From assembly GCA_900319105.1 (NCBI GenBank), contig ONND01000007.1, positions 1-55,530 on the forward strand: a stretch of DNA of 55,530 bases, read 5' to 3'. The position numbers and the translations under genes are program-made. The notes under the pieces were generated by a model, which saw only the letters and a program-made list of their open reading frames with translations, was not told where the DNA came from and ran no database searches. Below, piece by piece: positions 1-7,711 of the stretch; positions within the stretch are counted from its first letter, which is position 1; each line of letters opens with the position of its first letter. Source of the stretch: an uncultured Bacteroidales bacterium. GTDB taxonomy: Bacteria; Bacteroidota; Bacteroidia; Bacteroidales; Paludibacteraceae.

Positions 1-50
1 TTTTAAACATTTTTGTACGGCTAATAACCGTTCTTCAGTTGAATGTTTCA
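1..50 (-). CDS. Partial gene, N-terminus only, possibly IS3-type orfA
   Basis: Read on the minus strand, an ATG at 50 opens a frame that stays open to the window edge and gives MKHSTEERLLAVQKCLK. The hydrophilic start with an STEER motif resembles the first helix of helix-turn-helix proteins such as IS3-type transposase orfA, but 17 residues cannot settle this. A strong hairpin sits just upstream (58-91). The rest lies outside the window. Confidence 0.4.
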
Positions 51-57
51 TAATAAA

Positions 58-91
58 AACCCCAAAAGTTTTGTGTTCAACTTTTGGGGTT
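58..91 (-). terminator. 13-bp perfect hairpin with T-run on the minus strand
   Basis: AACCCCAAAAGTT at 58-70 and its exact complement at 79-91 form a 13-bp stem with an 8-nt loop. On the minus strand the stem is followed by TTTTT and then, within a few bases, by the ATG of the partial gene at 50. It looks like a terminator placed in front of a gene, as some insertion sequences use to block read-through into the transposase. Confidence 0.5.
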
Positions 92-157
92 CATTACACA
101 CATGGAGAGGCTTTTTTTATGCAAAATCCATTTTATTTGGCAAAAAATACCCGAACG

Positions 158-189
158 CTTGCATATGTGCAATTTTTGTAGTACCTTTG
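158..189 (+). promoter_or_regulatory. Bacteroidetes promoter of the gene at 228
   Basis: TTG at 158-160 and TACCTTTG at 182-189 match the -33/-7 consensus. The upstream stretch (TTGCATATGTGCAA then TTTTTG) is shared almost base for base with the promoters at 5465, 16932 and 48830. Confidence 0.8.
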
Positions 190-227
190 TGCCCAAAATT
201 GAGATATAACTAAAAATCAATAACATC

Positions 228-1019
228 ATGAAAAAGTTACTCATTATTATGCTCGTTGCTTTTAGTGCCGCGTGGTCTTATCTTACTGCTGCGACGGATG
301 CAACAAAATGGTATGGTGTTAAAATGCATTCTAGCCAATATGTTCCAACATCCTTCTCCTCCGTCACATATTATTTACAAGGCGATACTACTTATAGAGA
401 CACTATTTACCATGCCTTATATCGCGATGGAGGAGAATATTGTGGTGGGATACGTCAATCGGCAGATCTTCAGCAGGTTTACATCCGTTTGGATGGCAGG
501 ATGATTAATGATGCGGCGGGTATAGATCACGGTGAATATCTGCTCTATGATTTTGATGTTCTGGTTGGCGATACAGTCTGGGCTTACGATCATTCTTACG
601 CAGGAATGGATCCGATGGGTGAGGATACAGAGATTAATCAATACCGATGGATAGTCCAAAAGACCCAAACGATTGATAATAGAAAACATGTTTGGGTAAA
701 AGGTGGACAATCGCAACATGAGGTAGAATGGATAGAGGGAATAGGCTCTCGTTATATATTCTTTGAGAATAACTATAATGCTCTTATTGGAACATATTCC
801 ACTTGGGCACTTTGTGCCGCAGATAGTGAAGGAAACATCCTCTATTCTTTTGACACGGATTATTTGGGAATCCATAATAACAATTGCCAATGGGAACCCA
901 TGGCGATAGATAATGTATCTACAGACAAATCTTCTGTGTCCAAACTCCTCCGTGATGGACAATTGATTATTAAGTCCGGTGATAACTTGTTTAATGCCGA
1001 AGGTCTGCGTATTAAGTAA
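228..1019 (+). CDS. Secreted protein of unknown function with short sorting-type tail
   Basis: 263 residues. Residues 1-22 are a signal peptide (MKKLLIIMLVAFSAAWSYL, then TAA). No catalytic motif is visible; the middle is rich in Trp, Tyr and Asp, as in many extracellular Bacteroidales proteins. The C-terminus (LLRDGQLIIK, a gap, then FNAEGLRIK) matches a short tail also seen at the end of the 7803 protein and in the pseudogene at 3318, and is related to type IX sorting tails. The start has a good promoter 40 bp upstream. The leader just before the ATG (208-235) is repeated at 2369-2396. Function is not recognised. Confidence 0.75.
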   Translation: MKKLLIIMLVAFSAAWSYLTAATDATKWYGVKMHSSQYVPTSFSSVTYYLQGDTTYRDTIYHALYRDGGEYCGGIRQSADLQQVYIRLDGRMINDAAGIDHGEYLLYDFDVLVGDTVWAYDHSYAGMDPMGEDTEINQYRWIVQKTQTIDNRKHVWVKGGQSQHEVEWIEGIGSRYIFFENNYNALIGTYSTWALCAADSEGNILYSFDTDYLGIHNNNCQWEPMAIDNVSTDKSSVSKLLRDGQLIIKSGDNLFNAEGLRIK

Positions 1020-1136
1020 CATTTGACATCCCTAATGGACAGAATGAAGATATTTGGCAGTTTTGTTGACAAATATTTTGTTATATAGCAAAAATTTTAT
1101 AATTTTATCATCGAATTTGCAAAGAATATCAACAAC

Positions 1137-2252
1137 ATGGAGCAACTCAATAGAGCAGAATACATAGAAGCGGTTAAGGCAATAAAAGAGGCTATACAAA
1201 TTAGTCGCTATCGAGCCGCCAAGTTGGTCAATAAAGAGGTATTGGCTTTGTATTATGCGGTGGGTAGATATATCTCACTCAATAGTCGTAATGCTTCATA
1301 CGGAAGTAGTGCTCTGCGGGTTATTTCTGATCAACTCCAACAAGAAATACCCGGATTGAAAGGCTTTTCGGAGTCCAGTTTGAAGAGAATGCGCAAATTC
1401 TATGAGGATTGGAGCGAACTGATAGAGAATCGTCCACCGATAGCGGACGATTTGAATGCAGCCATTATACCATTTGATAATCAGCATATTATAATTCGGC
1501 CACTGACGGTGGACGAATTTACACCAGAGCAATTACAACAATTCTTGTCGGTTCCTTTTATACATCATTATGAGATTCTAACAAAAACTTCCACTATAGA
1601 AGAACGTCTCTTTTATATCCGGCAATGTGCTACGCAGTTTTGGACGAAGGACAAACTGATTGCAAATCTTAAAGCGGACATATTCCATAAGGAAGCGGCT
1701 CCGAATAATTTCCAGATTGCCATTTCAGACAGCCGTTTGCGTGATAAAGCTTTGCAAGTATTCCGCGAAGATGTGGTCTTGGATTTTCTAACGCTTCCTG
1801 ATCCGGATTTTGTGGATGAAAAAGATGTGGAGCAGCAGATTGTAAAGAATATCAAGGACTTCATCATGGCACTTGGCGGCGACTTCAGTTTTATGGGCAA
1901 CCAATACCGATTGATTGTGGACGGAGAAGAGAGTTTTATTGATTTGCTGTTCTTCAATCGCCGTTTGCGTTCCTTAGTAGCTGTTGAACTCAAAAGCGGC
2001 AAATTCAAACCGGAATATGCGGGAAAAATGAATTATTACCTGTCTGCTTTGGATGAATATGTCAAGATGCCGGACGAAAATCCGAGTATTGGTATCATTC
2101 TTTGCCGTTCGATGAACGAAAAGAAAGTAGAATTCTCTTTCCGCGACATGACTAAGCCGATGGGGGTTGCTACATATCATAGTAGTAGCGAACTTCCGGA
2201 AGCATATAAAAACATTCTACCATCTGCAGAGGAATTGAGAAAACTACTATAA
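1137..2252 (+). CDS. YhcG-type PDDEXK nuclease (DUF1016)
   Basis: 371 residues, full length for the DUF1016/YhcG family. The N-terminal part is the alpha-helical DUF1016_N domain (about 10-160). The C-terminal part (about 200-350) is a PD-(D/E)XK nuclease fold with the family's typical run GEESFIDLLFFNRRL followed by VAVELKSGKFKPEYAGKMNY, where D, E and K are the expected catalytic residues. Members are often found next to type I restriction genes and transposons, and some act with recombination-promoting or defence systems. Here it stands alone among broken accessory genes, with no restriction subunit beside it. The start is the first ATG, with an AT-rich upstream region. Confidence 0.85.
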   Translation: MEQLNRAEYIEAVKAIKEAIQISRYRAAKLVNKEVLALYYAVGRYISLNSRNASYGSSALRVISDQLQQEIPGLKGFSESSLKRMRKFYEDWSELIENRPPIADDLNAAIIPFDNQHIIIRPLTVDEFTPEQLQQFLSVPFIHHYEILTKTSTIEERLFYIRQCATQFWTKDKLIANLKADIFHKEAAPNNFQIAISDSRLRDKALQVFREDVVLDFLTLPDPDFVDEKDVEQQIVKNIKDFIMALGGDFSFMGNQYRLIVDGEESFIDLLFFNRRLRSLVAVELKSGKFKPEYAGKMNYYLSALDEYVKMPDENPSIGIILCRSMNEKKVEFSFRDMTKPMGVATYHSSSELPEAYKNILPSAEELRKLL

Positions 2253-2368
2253 CATCATCCCTCTCCGAGACGGTGCTTCCGAGCACTCCGGGAAATTGAT
2301 TTTCTGGAACTTCGATAACTCGACAACTCGATGCCCCGATATATCGAAAAACAACAAACAGCAATATT

Positions 2369-2557
2369 AACTAAAAATCAATAACATTATGAAAAATATC
2401 ATTAATCGCGCCCTCGCGGCAGAGAAAAAACTCTTTACCCTATTGCTCGCTACCGAAATAGTGATGATCCGCGTTTTGCCATACAAAACTGGATGCGAAA
2501 CCGCAATACCATTGAGTTTCTAGGTTTATGGGAAACATTCTTGATATCTCTGGGCTA
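2369..2557 (+). pseudogene. Chimeric remnant: exported-gene leader joined to an internally deleted KilA-N gene
   Basis: 2369-2396 repeats the leader and first codons of the gene at 228 with one difference. 2441-2539 is identical to 5869-5967 inside the KilA-N pseudogene, and 2539-2557 is identical to 6546-6564 near that gene's end. The piece is therefore a KilA-N copy that lost about 580 bp between the two matches, with a one-base overlap at the junction. The ATG at 2389 opens a 44-codon frame that reads the KilA-N part out of frame. No functional product is expected. The rest of 2253-2626 shows nothing else recognisable. Confidence 0.8.
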
Positions 2558-2626
2558 GACCGCTATCTCCAGCCAGAGCCGCAATTTTTCTTTCAATCAT
2601 GGACTTATTTTAATAGACATTGAATT

Positions 2627-3088
2627 ATGAAAAAAGTATTTAAAAAGATATATATTATATTTATTTCGCTGTTGTCTCTGTGGATAGCGTTGGAATGTTT
2701 TTGGTTCTTTTATGGTTATGTATGGTTCGAAGAGGAACATAATGCCCATCTTGCTATCCCGGATGAAGAAGAACCTAATGGAATCGCGAGCTTTGTAATT
2801 TCATCTACAGATGATCTTCAACGCTATTTGAATGACAGGGAGTTTTATGGTCATCTGCCTTTTGAAGGAAATTTGATAGTGGATTCGCTTGATTTTGCAA
2901 ATAATGACTATATCTTTGTAGAAGGACGTCCAATCGTTCGATTAGAGAAGCTTCCGTGGGATCAATGTAGTTTCTACGATTCCGACACATTGACCCCTAT
3001 TTATATTGAATATGGAGAGCCTATATCTCATAAGGTGTACTTATACAAAATTAAACCGAAGAACAAATACAGAAAGGAGTGCGGATGA
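2627..3088 (+). CDS. Small membrane-anchored protein of unknown function
   Basis: 153 residues. One strong membrane segment at about 8-30 (IYIIFISLLSLWIALECFWF), then a mostly acidic extracytoplasmic domain ending in a basic tail (KIKPKNKYRKECG). No family was recognised. It begins 70 bp after the KilA-N fragment and ends just before an RHS remnant. Small proteins of this kind directly before RHS C-terminal pieces are often immunity proteins or orphan tips of RHS loci; that role is inference only. No clear promoter is visible. Confidence 0.6.
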   Translation: MKKVFKKIYIIFISLLSLWIALECFWFFYGYVWFEEEHNAHLAIPDEEEPNGIASFVISSTDDLQRYLNDREFYGHLPFEGNLIVDSLDFANNDYIFVEGRPIVRLEKLPWDQCSFYDSDTLTPIYIEYGEPISHKVYLYKIKPKNKYRKECG

Positions 3089-3110
3089 TATAGAATAATT
3101 GCTTATGAAT

Positions 3111-3404
3111 CGTTTTATATACATATGGTTCTTGGGTTCAGCGACATGGATAACGGATATGGGTGGAACACCTTGCAATATTTTCACTATATGCCGTACG
3201 GAGAGACTTTTGCCGAGCAATCAGTAGCTCCATACAGGGAGCGTTTCCGCTTTACGGGGAAATACAGCAAAATGAATAAACACACCCTTCCTTTTAGGGA
3301 ACGCCTGGGGAGAGACTCGTAAGGTCCTCCATAACGGCCAGATCTACCTCCTTCGTGGCAACAAGACTTACACCCTCACGGGACAGGAAATAATCGTGCC
3401 GTAG
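3111..3404 (+). pseudogene. RHS core remnant followed by a sorting-type tail
   Basis: One frame gives WFLGSATWITDMGGTPC from about 3125; after a frameshift near 3170 the next frame gives QYFHYMPYGETFAEQ and then RERFRFTGK, the hallmark of RHS repeat-associated cores. A single missing base explains the shift. From 3281 a GC-rich palindromic stretch interrupts the gene. In another frame, 3318-3404 encodes RKVLHNGQIYLLRG, NKTYTLTGQEIIVP and a stop, the short sorting-type tail. The locus is a wreck of an RHS gene joined to the end of a secreted-protein gene. Confidence 0.75.
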
Positions 3405-3427
3405 GCTAAGAAGTCAAATCCAATCCC

Positions 3428-3457
3428 GAAGCCTCTCCCAATACCCGGAGGGGCTTC
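3428..3457 (+). terminator. Rho-independent terminator, copy 1
   Basis: GAAGCCTCTCC (3428-3438) pairs with GGAGGGGCTTC (3447-3457), followed by TTTCGTC. The same hairpin and flank recur at 5204-5229, so this is a repeated terminator module. Confidence 0.75.
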
Positions 3458-3523
3458 TTTCGTCTTTCGTCTATCGACCATCGCTAAAAAATACACAAAA
3501 ACGCATAAAAACACACATTTTTC

Positions 3524-3554
3524 TTGCATATATTAAAAATTTGTAGTACCTTTG
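3524..3554 (+). promoter_or_regulatory. Promoter of the AAA ATPase gene
   Basis: TTG at 3524-3526, 20-bp spacer, TACCTTTG at 3547-3554; the gene's ATG lies 30 bp downstream. Confidence 0.8.
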
Positions 3555-3584
3555 CACCGATTTTATTATAATCATAATAATTAT

Positions 3585-4727
3585 ATGAATAATAATTTGG
3601 ACATTAACCCGTTTGTAATAGGTACATACTTTTCCGGTGAGTATTTCTGTGATCGTGAGCAAGAGACATCTTTTTTGATCAAACAAATCCACAACGGACG
3701 CAACGTAACTCTGATAGCGGATCGACGTATTGGTAAATCCGGGCTGATTAGCCATGTGTTTAATCAACCGGAAATACGGAATACCTATCATACGATCGCA
3801 GTGGATTTATATGCCACCGGCAGTTTAGCGGAATTAGTGCATGCCTTTAGCAACGAAGTCTATCGCAGCATTAAACAGCAGTCTTCCTGGTTGGATAAGT
3901 TCTTTCAGGTTATTTCCTCCTTGCGAGTCGGCTTTAAAATGGATGTTATCACGGGAACCCCGTCTTTTGACATCGGCTTAGGCGATATCGTTACTCCGGA
4001 AATGACATTGGAGCAGATCTTTTCCTTCTTGGAATTGGCAGACCGACCGTGTGTAATTGCTTTCGATGAATTTCAGCAGATTACCAACTATCCCGAGAAA
4101 AACATCGAAGCCTTATTGCGAACACATATCCAACAATGCTCGAAAACGAGATTCATCTTCTCCGGCAGTAGAAAACATCTGATGGCGCAGATGTTTCTCT
4201 CTCCCGCTAAACCCTTCTACCAAAGTACCATCAATATGGGGCTGGAAGCAATTCCAAAAGCAACGTATATGGAGTTTGCGAAACGGATGTTCGTAAAAGG
4301 CAATAAGCAAATATCCGACCAAGCCGTTGATCAGGTCTATGATTTATGCCGAGGTATAACATGGTATATGCAAATGATCCTCAATGAATTGTACGCTATG
4401 ACGAGAACGGGCACTCTCTGTACTGCCGAATATATCGATGAAGCCTTGCGCAATGTAGTGCGGGTACAGGAACTTTCATATCGGGAACTTCTGGCATCTA
4501 TTCCTACACGACAAAAAAGCCTGCTGTATGCCCTCTCGAAAGAGCACGGAGCAAAAAACATCACCTCCTCGGCGTTCATTCAGAAACATAAACTCGTCTC
4601 TGCCAGCAGTGTACAATCCGCTTTAAGAGGGTTGGTAGAAAAAGACATTGTCATGGAGCGTGATTCAATATATTGGGTCTATGATGTCTTTTTGGAACAA
4701 TATATAACATCCATGTTTAATTCATGA
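3585..4727 (+). CDS. AAA-type ATPase of the archaeal/MNS-like ATP-binding family
   Basis: 380 residues. A P-loop reads LIADRRIGKSGLI at about 45-57, in the position of the GPRRIGKT motif of this family; the usual Gly-Pro start is replaced by Ala-Asp. Walker B is CVIAFDEFQQI (about 165-175). A sensor-like FIFSGSRKHLM follows, and the C-terminal third is a winged-helix region (about 310-380). Such ATPases are common in Bacteroidales accessory regions and their role is mostly unknown. The ATG at 3585 is chosen because an upstream in-frame TTG overlaps the promoter. The stop lies directly on the truncated AbiEii piece at 4726. Confidence 0.8.
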   Translation: MNNNLDINPFVIGTYFSGEYFCDREQETSFLIKQIHNGRNVTLIADRRIGKSGLISHVFNQPEIRNTYHTIAVDLYATGSLAELVHAFSNEVYRSIKQQSSWLDKFFQVISSLRVGFKMDVITGTPSFDIGLGDIVTPEMTLEQIFSFLELADRPCVIAFDEFQQITNYPEKNIEALLRTHIQQCSKTRFIFSGSRKHLMAQMFLSPAKPFYQSTINMGLEAIPKATYMEFAKRMFVKGNKQISDQAVDQVYDLCRGITWYMQMILNELYAMTRTGTLCTAEYIDEALRNVVRVQELSYRELLASIPTRQKSLLYALSKEHGAKNITSSAFIQKHKLVSASSVQSALRGLVEKDIVMERDSIYWVYDVFLEQYITSMFNS

Positions 4728-5160
4728 CGCGATTAACAAAATCGCCTTAACGGTACTGGGACTGCAACATGTGCCCTTCTCGATAGAAAATAAATGGTTC
4801 AGCGGGCAATGTGAACTTACCACATATGCGTACGAAGAGTTGTTGGATACCAAACTGCGCGCTTTGTACCAACGTAAGAAAGGACGCGACTTGTTCGACC
4901 TACAAGTGGCATTAACTAATCGCCCGGCGGATGTGGACAAAGTGATGGAATGCTACAATCGTTATATGGAATTTGTGGTAGAAAAGGCTCCGACTTATAA
5001 GCAATTCATGCAGAATATGGAGCTCAAGATGCAAGATCCGGAGTTCTTGGATGATACGGATATTTTATTACGTGCCGATGCACTGCAATTCAATCCCGAG
5101 CAAGCATTCAAAATGGTAAAATCCACCTTCATCGACCGCATGTCCGGTCGTAGAGATTAA
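4726..5160 (+). pseudogene. 3' half of an AbiEii-type nucleotidyltransferase toxin gene
   Basis: The frame reads DAINKIALTVLGLQHVPF and then the family's diagnostic run ELLDTKLRALYQ, RKKGRDLFDLQVAL. AbiEii/AbiGii toxins are about 280-330 residues; only the C-terminal 140 or so remain and the catalytic N-terminal GGTALSK-type region is absent. The remnant begins exactly where the ATPase gene ends, which suggests the ATPase gene inserted into or replaced the 5' half. An internal GTG at 4771 could start a 129-residue protein but has no promoter. Confidence 0.8.
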
Positions 5161-5203
5161 ATACCCCTTCCCGTGTTACGGTTTCCCCGATTATCGGAAC
5201 CCC

Positions 5204-5229
5204 GAAGCCTCTCCACCCGGAGGGGCTTC
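5204..5229 (+). terminator. Rho-independent terminator, copy 2
   Basis: GAAGCCTCTCC (5204-5214) pairs with GGAGGGGCTTC (5219-5229) and is followed by TTTCGTC, as at 3428-3457. Confidence 0.75.
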
Positions 5230-5295
5230 TTTCGTCTAACGACTAACGACCATCAATCATCAATCAACAATGTTTTATTTCTGTTTATCGCTTTG

Positions 5296-5407
5296 GAAGG
5301 CTTTTACTCATTAGAGTGCGGAGTTAGGTGGTTAGAGCCATCTGAGAGTTTACTCACAAGTGGGTCTGACCAACTAAGTACGCATAGCGCGAAGCGCAAA
5401 AGCCTTC
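5296..5407. other. Large stem-loop element S1
   Basis: GAAGGCTTTT (5296-5305) is exactly complementary to AAAAGCCTTC (5398-5407). Inside, 5324-5339 pairs with 5362-5377 at about 14 of 16 positions, and GCGC-GAA-GCGC (5387-5397) makes a side hairpin. No open frame covers it. It could be a structured RNA or a DNA hairpin of a mobile element. A D-loop-like GGTTAGAGCC is present, but no tRNA can be built around it. Confidence 0.5.
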
Positions 5408-5464
5408 AAAAGTATTTATCTATGTTTATGTTCTTAAAAAAACTACCAAAAAATACCCAAACGC

Positions 5465-5495
5465 TTGCATATGTGCAATTTTTGTAGTAATTTTG
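5465..5495 (+). promoter_or_regulatory. Promoter of the truncated MNT gene
   Basis: TTG at 5465-5467 and TAATTTTG at 5488-5495, within the extended promoter sequence shared with 158-189. Confidence 0.75.
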
Positions 5496-5510
5496 CAGCG
5501 CAAAAGAGCA

Positions 5511-5639
5511 ATGACATCGAATAACAACATAGTGGAGCAAATCAAAACCCTTGGAAAGAAAGTACTTCCTAAGGGCAGTCACTTATTGTTATACGGATCC
5601 CGTGCGCGAGGCGATAACCGACACGGCTCCGCGCATTGA
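5511..5639 (+). pseudogene. Truncated MNT-type nucleotidyltransferase (antitoxin) gene
   Basis: 42 codons. The protein ends in LLLYGSRARGDNRHGSAH. GSRARGD is the start of the nucleotide-binding motif of minimal nucleotidyltransferases (partners of HEPN toxins); the following Ser-Asp-x-Asp metal-binding part is lost and the frame stops at once. It keeps a good promoter and leader, so a short transcript is likely, but the enzyme cannot be active. Confidence 0.75.
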
Positions 5640-5709
5640 GCAAACGAAGCACTTTATAGATAAGATATAGGGGCTTATTCAATAAAACTCACCGCCCGTC
5701 AGGGACGTA

Positions 5710-5747
5710 AAATACTGGCTGGCACTGACAGCGTAAAAAAGCGGTGA
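5710..5747 (+). repeat. Short intergenic repeat R, copy 1
   Basis: Contains CAGCGTAAAAAAGCGGTGA at 5729-5747, found again at 6602-6620 and with one change at 49852-49870. Copies 1 and 2 also share the preceding AAATACTGGCTGGCAC-like stretch. CTCACCGC at 5689-5696 can pair with GCGGTGAG at the end of this copy. The KilA-N pseudogene lies between copies 1 and 2. Confidence 0.75.
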
Positions 5748-5773
5748 GAAATATTGGAAAATAAAAATTAATT

Positions 5774-6585
5774 ATGGCGAAAGTTAAATCAGACACATTA
5801 CATGTGCAAGGCATTAATGTAGGAATCTACACAGAGGATTATCAGAACGAGTATATCTCATTGACAGATATTGCTCGCTACCGAAATAGTGATGATCCGC
5901 GTTTTGCCATACAAAACTGGATGCGAAACCGCAATACCATTGAGTTTCTAGGTTTATGGGAAACATTTTTAAAAATGAAGCCGGATTAAATCGCTTTGTG
6001 ATGACGCCATCCAAGTGGATTGACTTAACCGGAGCTATAGGTATTATCACTAAAGCTGGAAGATATGGAAGTGGCACTTACGCCCATAGCGACATAGCAA
6101 TGGAATTCGCTTCGTGGATTTCATCGGAGTTTAAACTCTATTTGATGAAGGATTACCGCCGTCTGAAATATGACGAGAATTCGCGTCTTTCGCTGTCATG
6201 GAACCTCAATCGGGAAATCTCTAAACTCAATTATAGGGTGCATACTGATGCTATTCAGCAGAATTTATTGCCTTCTGAATTAACCAAGGAACAACAATCT
6301 TATGTCTATGCCGATGAGGCAGATGTGCTCAATGTTGCTTTGTTTGGAATGACAGCTGCTCAATGGAGAGCACAGAACCAAGGTAAAAAAGGAAATATAA
6401 GAGATTATGCGTCAATCCAACAATTATTGGTATTAGCAAATTTGGAATCGTATAATGCACTTTTAATAGAACAACATCAACCACAATCAAGTCGTTTGCA
6501 ATCATTGCGTGATATGGCGATAAAGCAGTTACAAACCTTGTCTGCTCTTGATATCTCTGGGCTACCTCAATTGCCCAAAGCATAA
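5774..6585 (+). pseudogene. KilA-N domain gene, frameshifted
   Basis: Frame one gives the KilA-N start with ISLTDIARYRNSDDPRFAIQ and RNRNTIEFLGLWE, then stops at 5989. The downstream frame, entered at about 5965, gives KNEAGLNRFVMTPSKWIDLT, GRYGSGTYAHSDIAMEFASW and a helical C-terminus. The family has roughly ten more residues between these parts, so a small deletion has removed them and shifted the frame. KilA-N proteins are DNA-binding domain proteins of phages and accessory islands. The break is at the same point (after GGGAAACATT) where the fragment at 2441 breaks off. Copies of repeat R flank it. Confidence 0.85.
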
Positions 6586-6620
6586 ATACTGCTGGCACCG
6601 ACAGCGTAAAAAAGCGGTGA
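6584..6620 (+). repeat. Short intergenic repeat R, copy 2
   Basis: Starts at the stop codon of the KilA-N pseudogene; core CAGCGTAAAAAAGCGGTGA at 6602-6620. CACCG and CGGTG within it can form a small hairpin. Confidence 0.75.
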
Positions 6621-6660
6621 AAAAGACATATTAACAGCGTTTATTGACGCTTTGTTCTTG

Positions 6661-6855
6661 GCACATCTGAATTCGGAAAATTCAAAGAAACTTTAACCAG
6701 GGCATTGCAGCAATGAATGTCTGTCGGCGTATGCATATATCTCCCTCTTGGGTTTATTGTATATACGCGGCGGGCTTCGTGTTGCTATCCGGTTAAAGTA
6801 GGCATTTTCCGAAGCCTAAGATGTGCGGGATAGAAACAAGATGTCCCGCTTTTTT
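6661..6855 (+). ncRNA. Structured RNA-like element S2 with terminator
   Basis: Nested helices: GCACATCT (6661-6668) with AGATGTGC (6819-6826); TCGGAAAAT (6673-6681) with ATTTTCCGA (6804-6812); CTTTAACC (6691-6698) with GGTTAAAG (6791-6798); GCGTAT (6727-6732) with ATACGC (6763-6768). It ends with GCGGGA (6825-6830) pairing with TCCCGC (6844-6849) and a T-run, a Rho-independent terminator on the plus strand that competes with the outermost helix. No open frame or family match was recognised, and no clear TAnnTTTG promoter lies directly upstream. The layout resembles the element at 50138-50293. A structured ncRNA is favoured; a DNA-level element is possible. Confidence 0.55.
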
Positions 6856-6932
6856 ATGCGGATGAAAGTGTTGTATAGCTGATGTAAATAGTGTGATTAT
6901 TCGTGTTTTTTGGGGACAATATATATTTGACT

Positions 6933-6999
6933 ATTTGTCATGTAACACTATATAATTTGTCATATGTATTGCATATTCCAAAATAAAATACTAATTTTG
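6933..6999 (+). promoter_or_regulatory. Promoter and direct-repeat operator of the AraC-type regulator gene
   Basis: ATTTGTC at 6933-6939 and again at 6955-6961 (22-bp period), then TATTGCA at 6967-6973 supplying the -33 TTG, 20-bp spacer, TAATTTTG at 6992-6999. The same parts with the same spacing occur at 7712-7778, which points to one regulator acting on both genes. Confidence 0.75.
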
Positions 7000-7021
7000 C
7001 AACAGATTTTGAAATGAAGGT

Positions 7022-7693
7022 ATGAAAATAGTAAGAAGTCTGTTTATGCAAAAATGTTGCTCGTTGGTTTTTTGTCCAATATTACTGAATGTCAGCTTTG
7101 CGCCAAACCAAGAGCAACGAATTATTGAGGAGGAGATCAGCCATACTAACGGAGTATGGGCGTTATTGTTGTTTGTAGTTGCAGCAGTAGTGGTAACCGT
7201 TTGTATAGTGTATTTACGCAGACGCCGCTCGGCAGAACTGAAGAATCGTGCAACGGGCAATCCTATAATTCAGGTTCCGAATAATAAGACACAATACAAC
7301 AAAACGCAATCGGAGAAAGAGGCTGCAATAGAAGAAGGTATTGTAAGCGTAGATTCGCTTACTCCTGAAGAATTGTTTGCGTACATGAGTCGGATTATTC
7401 AATCCGAACTATTATTTCTCCGTGCTGATTTTGGGCGCCAGTGTTTAATGGATCGTTTTCATCTGAGCAAAGAGCGTGTCGGACAAGCGTTTGCTCAAGG
7501 TAGTTCCTATAATTCGGTAGCGGACTATATTCGTGATTTGCGCTTAGATTACTCTACCAATTTGCTCAAGCACCCCGAATTATCAATTAGCGACGTCTCG
7601 AAAGCTTCGGGCTTTTTGAGTCTGTCTGTCTATACCCGCACTTTTCGTAAAAAATACGGAGTAACCCCCTCGGCATATCGTGCCCAAGGGTAA
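7022..7693 (+). CDS. Membrane-anchored AraC-family transcription regulator
   Basis: 223 residues. An N-terminal signal-like segment is followed by a short extracytoplasmic stretch, one membrane helix (about 46-64, VWALLLFVVAAVVVTVCIVY), an RRRR stop-transfer, a linker, and a C-terminal AraC-type double HTH (about 120-222). The HTH is shown by VADYIRDLRLDYSTNLLK, ISDVSKASGFLSLSVYTRTF and RKKYGVTPSAYRA. It lacks the sensor and kinase parts of hybrid two-component proteins, so it looks like a minimal membrane-bound regulator. A probable target is the surface-protein gene at 7803, whose promoter repeats its own operator. What it senses is unknown. Confidence 0.85.
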   Translation: MKIVRSLFMQKCCSLVFCPILLNVSFAPNQEQRIIEEEISHTNGVWALLLFVVAAVVVTVCIVYLRRRRSAELKNRATGNPIIQVPNNKTQYNKTQSEKEAAIEEGIVSVDSLTPEELFAYMSRIIQSELLFLRADFGRQCLMDRFHLSKERVGQAFAQGSSYNSVADYIRDLRLDYSTNLLKHPELSISDVSKASGFLSLSVYTRTFRKKYGVTPSAYRAQG

Positions 7694-7711
7694 AGAGGGG
7701 TTATTTTTACT

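Noticed and set aside
5296-5407. tRNA or tRNA-like gene
   Set aside because: GGTTAGAGCC resembles a D-arm, but no anticodon loop of seven bases or T-arm can be formed.
6661-6855. Integron attC site
   Set aside because: The palindromic layout is suggestive, but the core sites RYYYAAC and GTTRRRY are not met in the required order, and no integron integrase is in the window.
6661-6855. 6S RNA or retron msr-msd
   Set aside because: Long nested stems fit loosely, but no conserved 6S bubble sequence was recognised and no reverse transcriptase gene is present.
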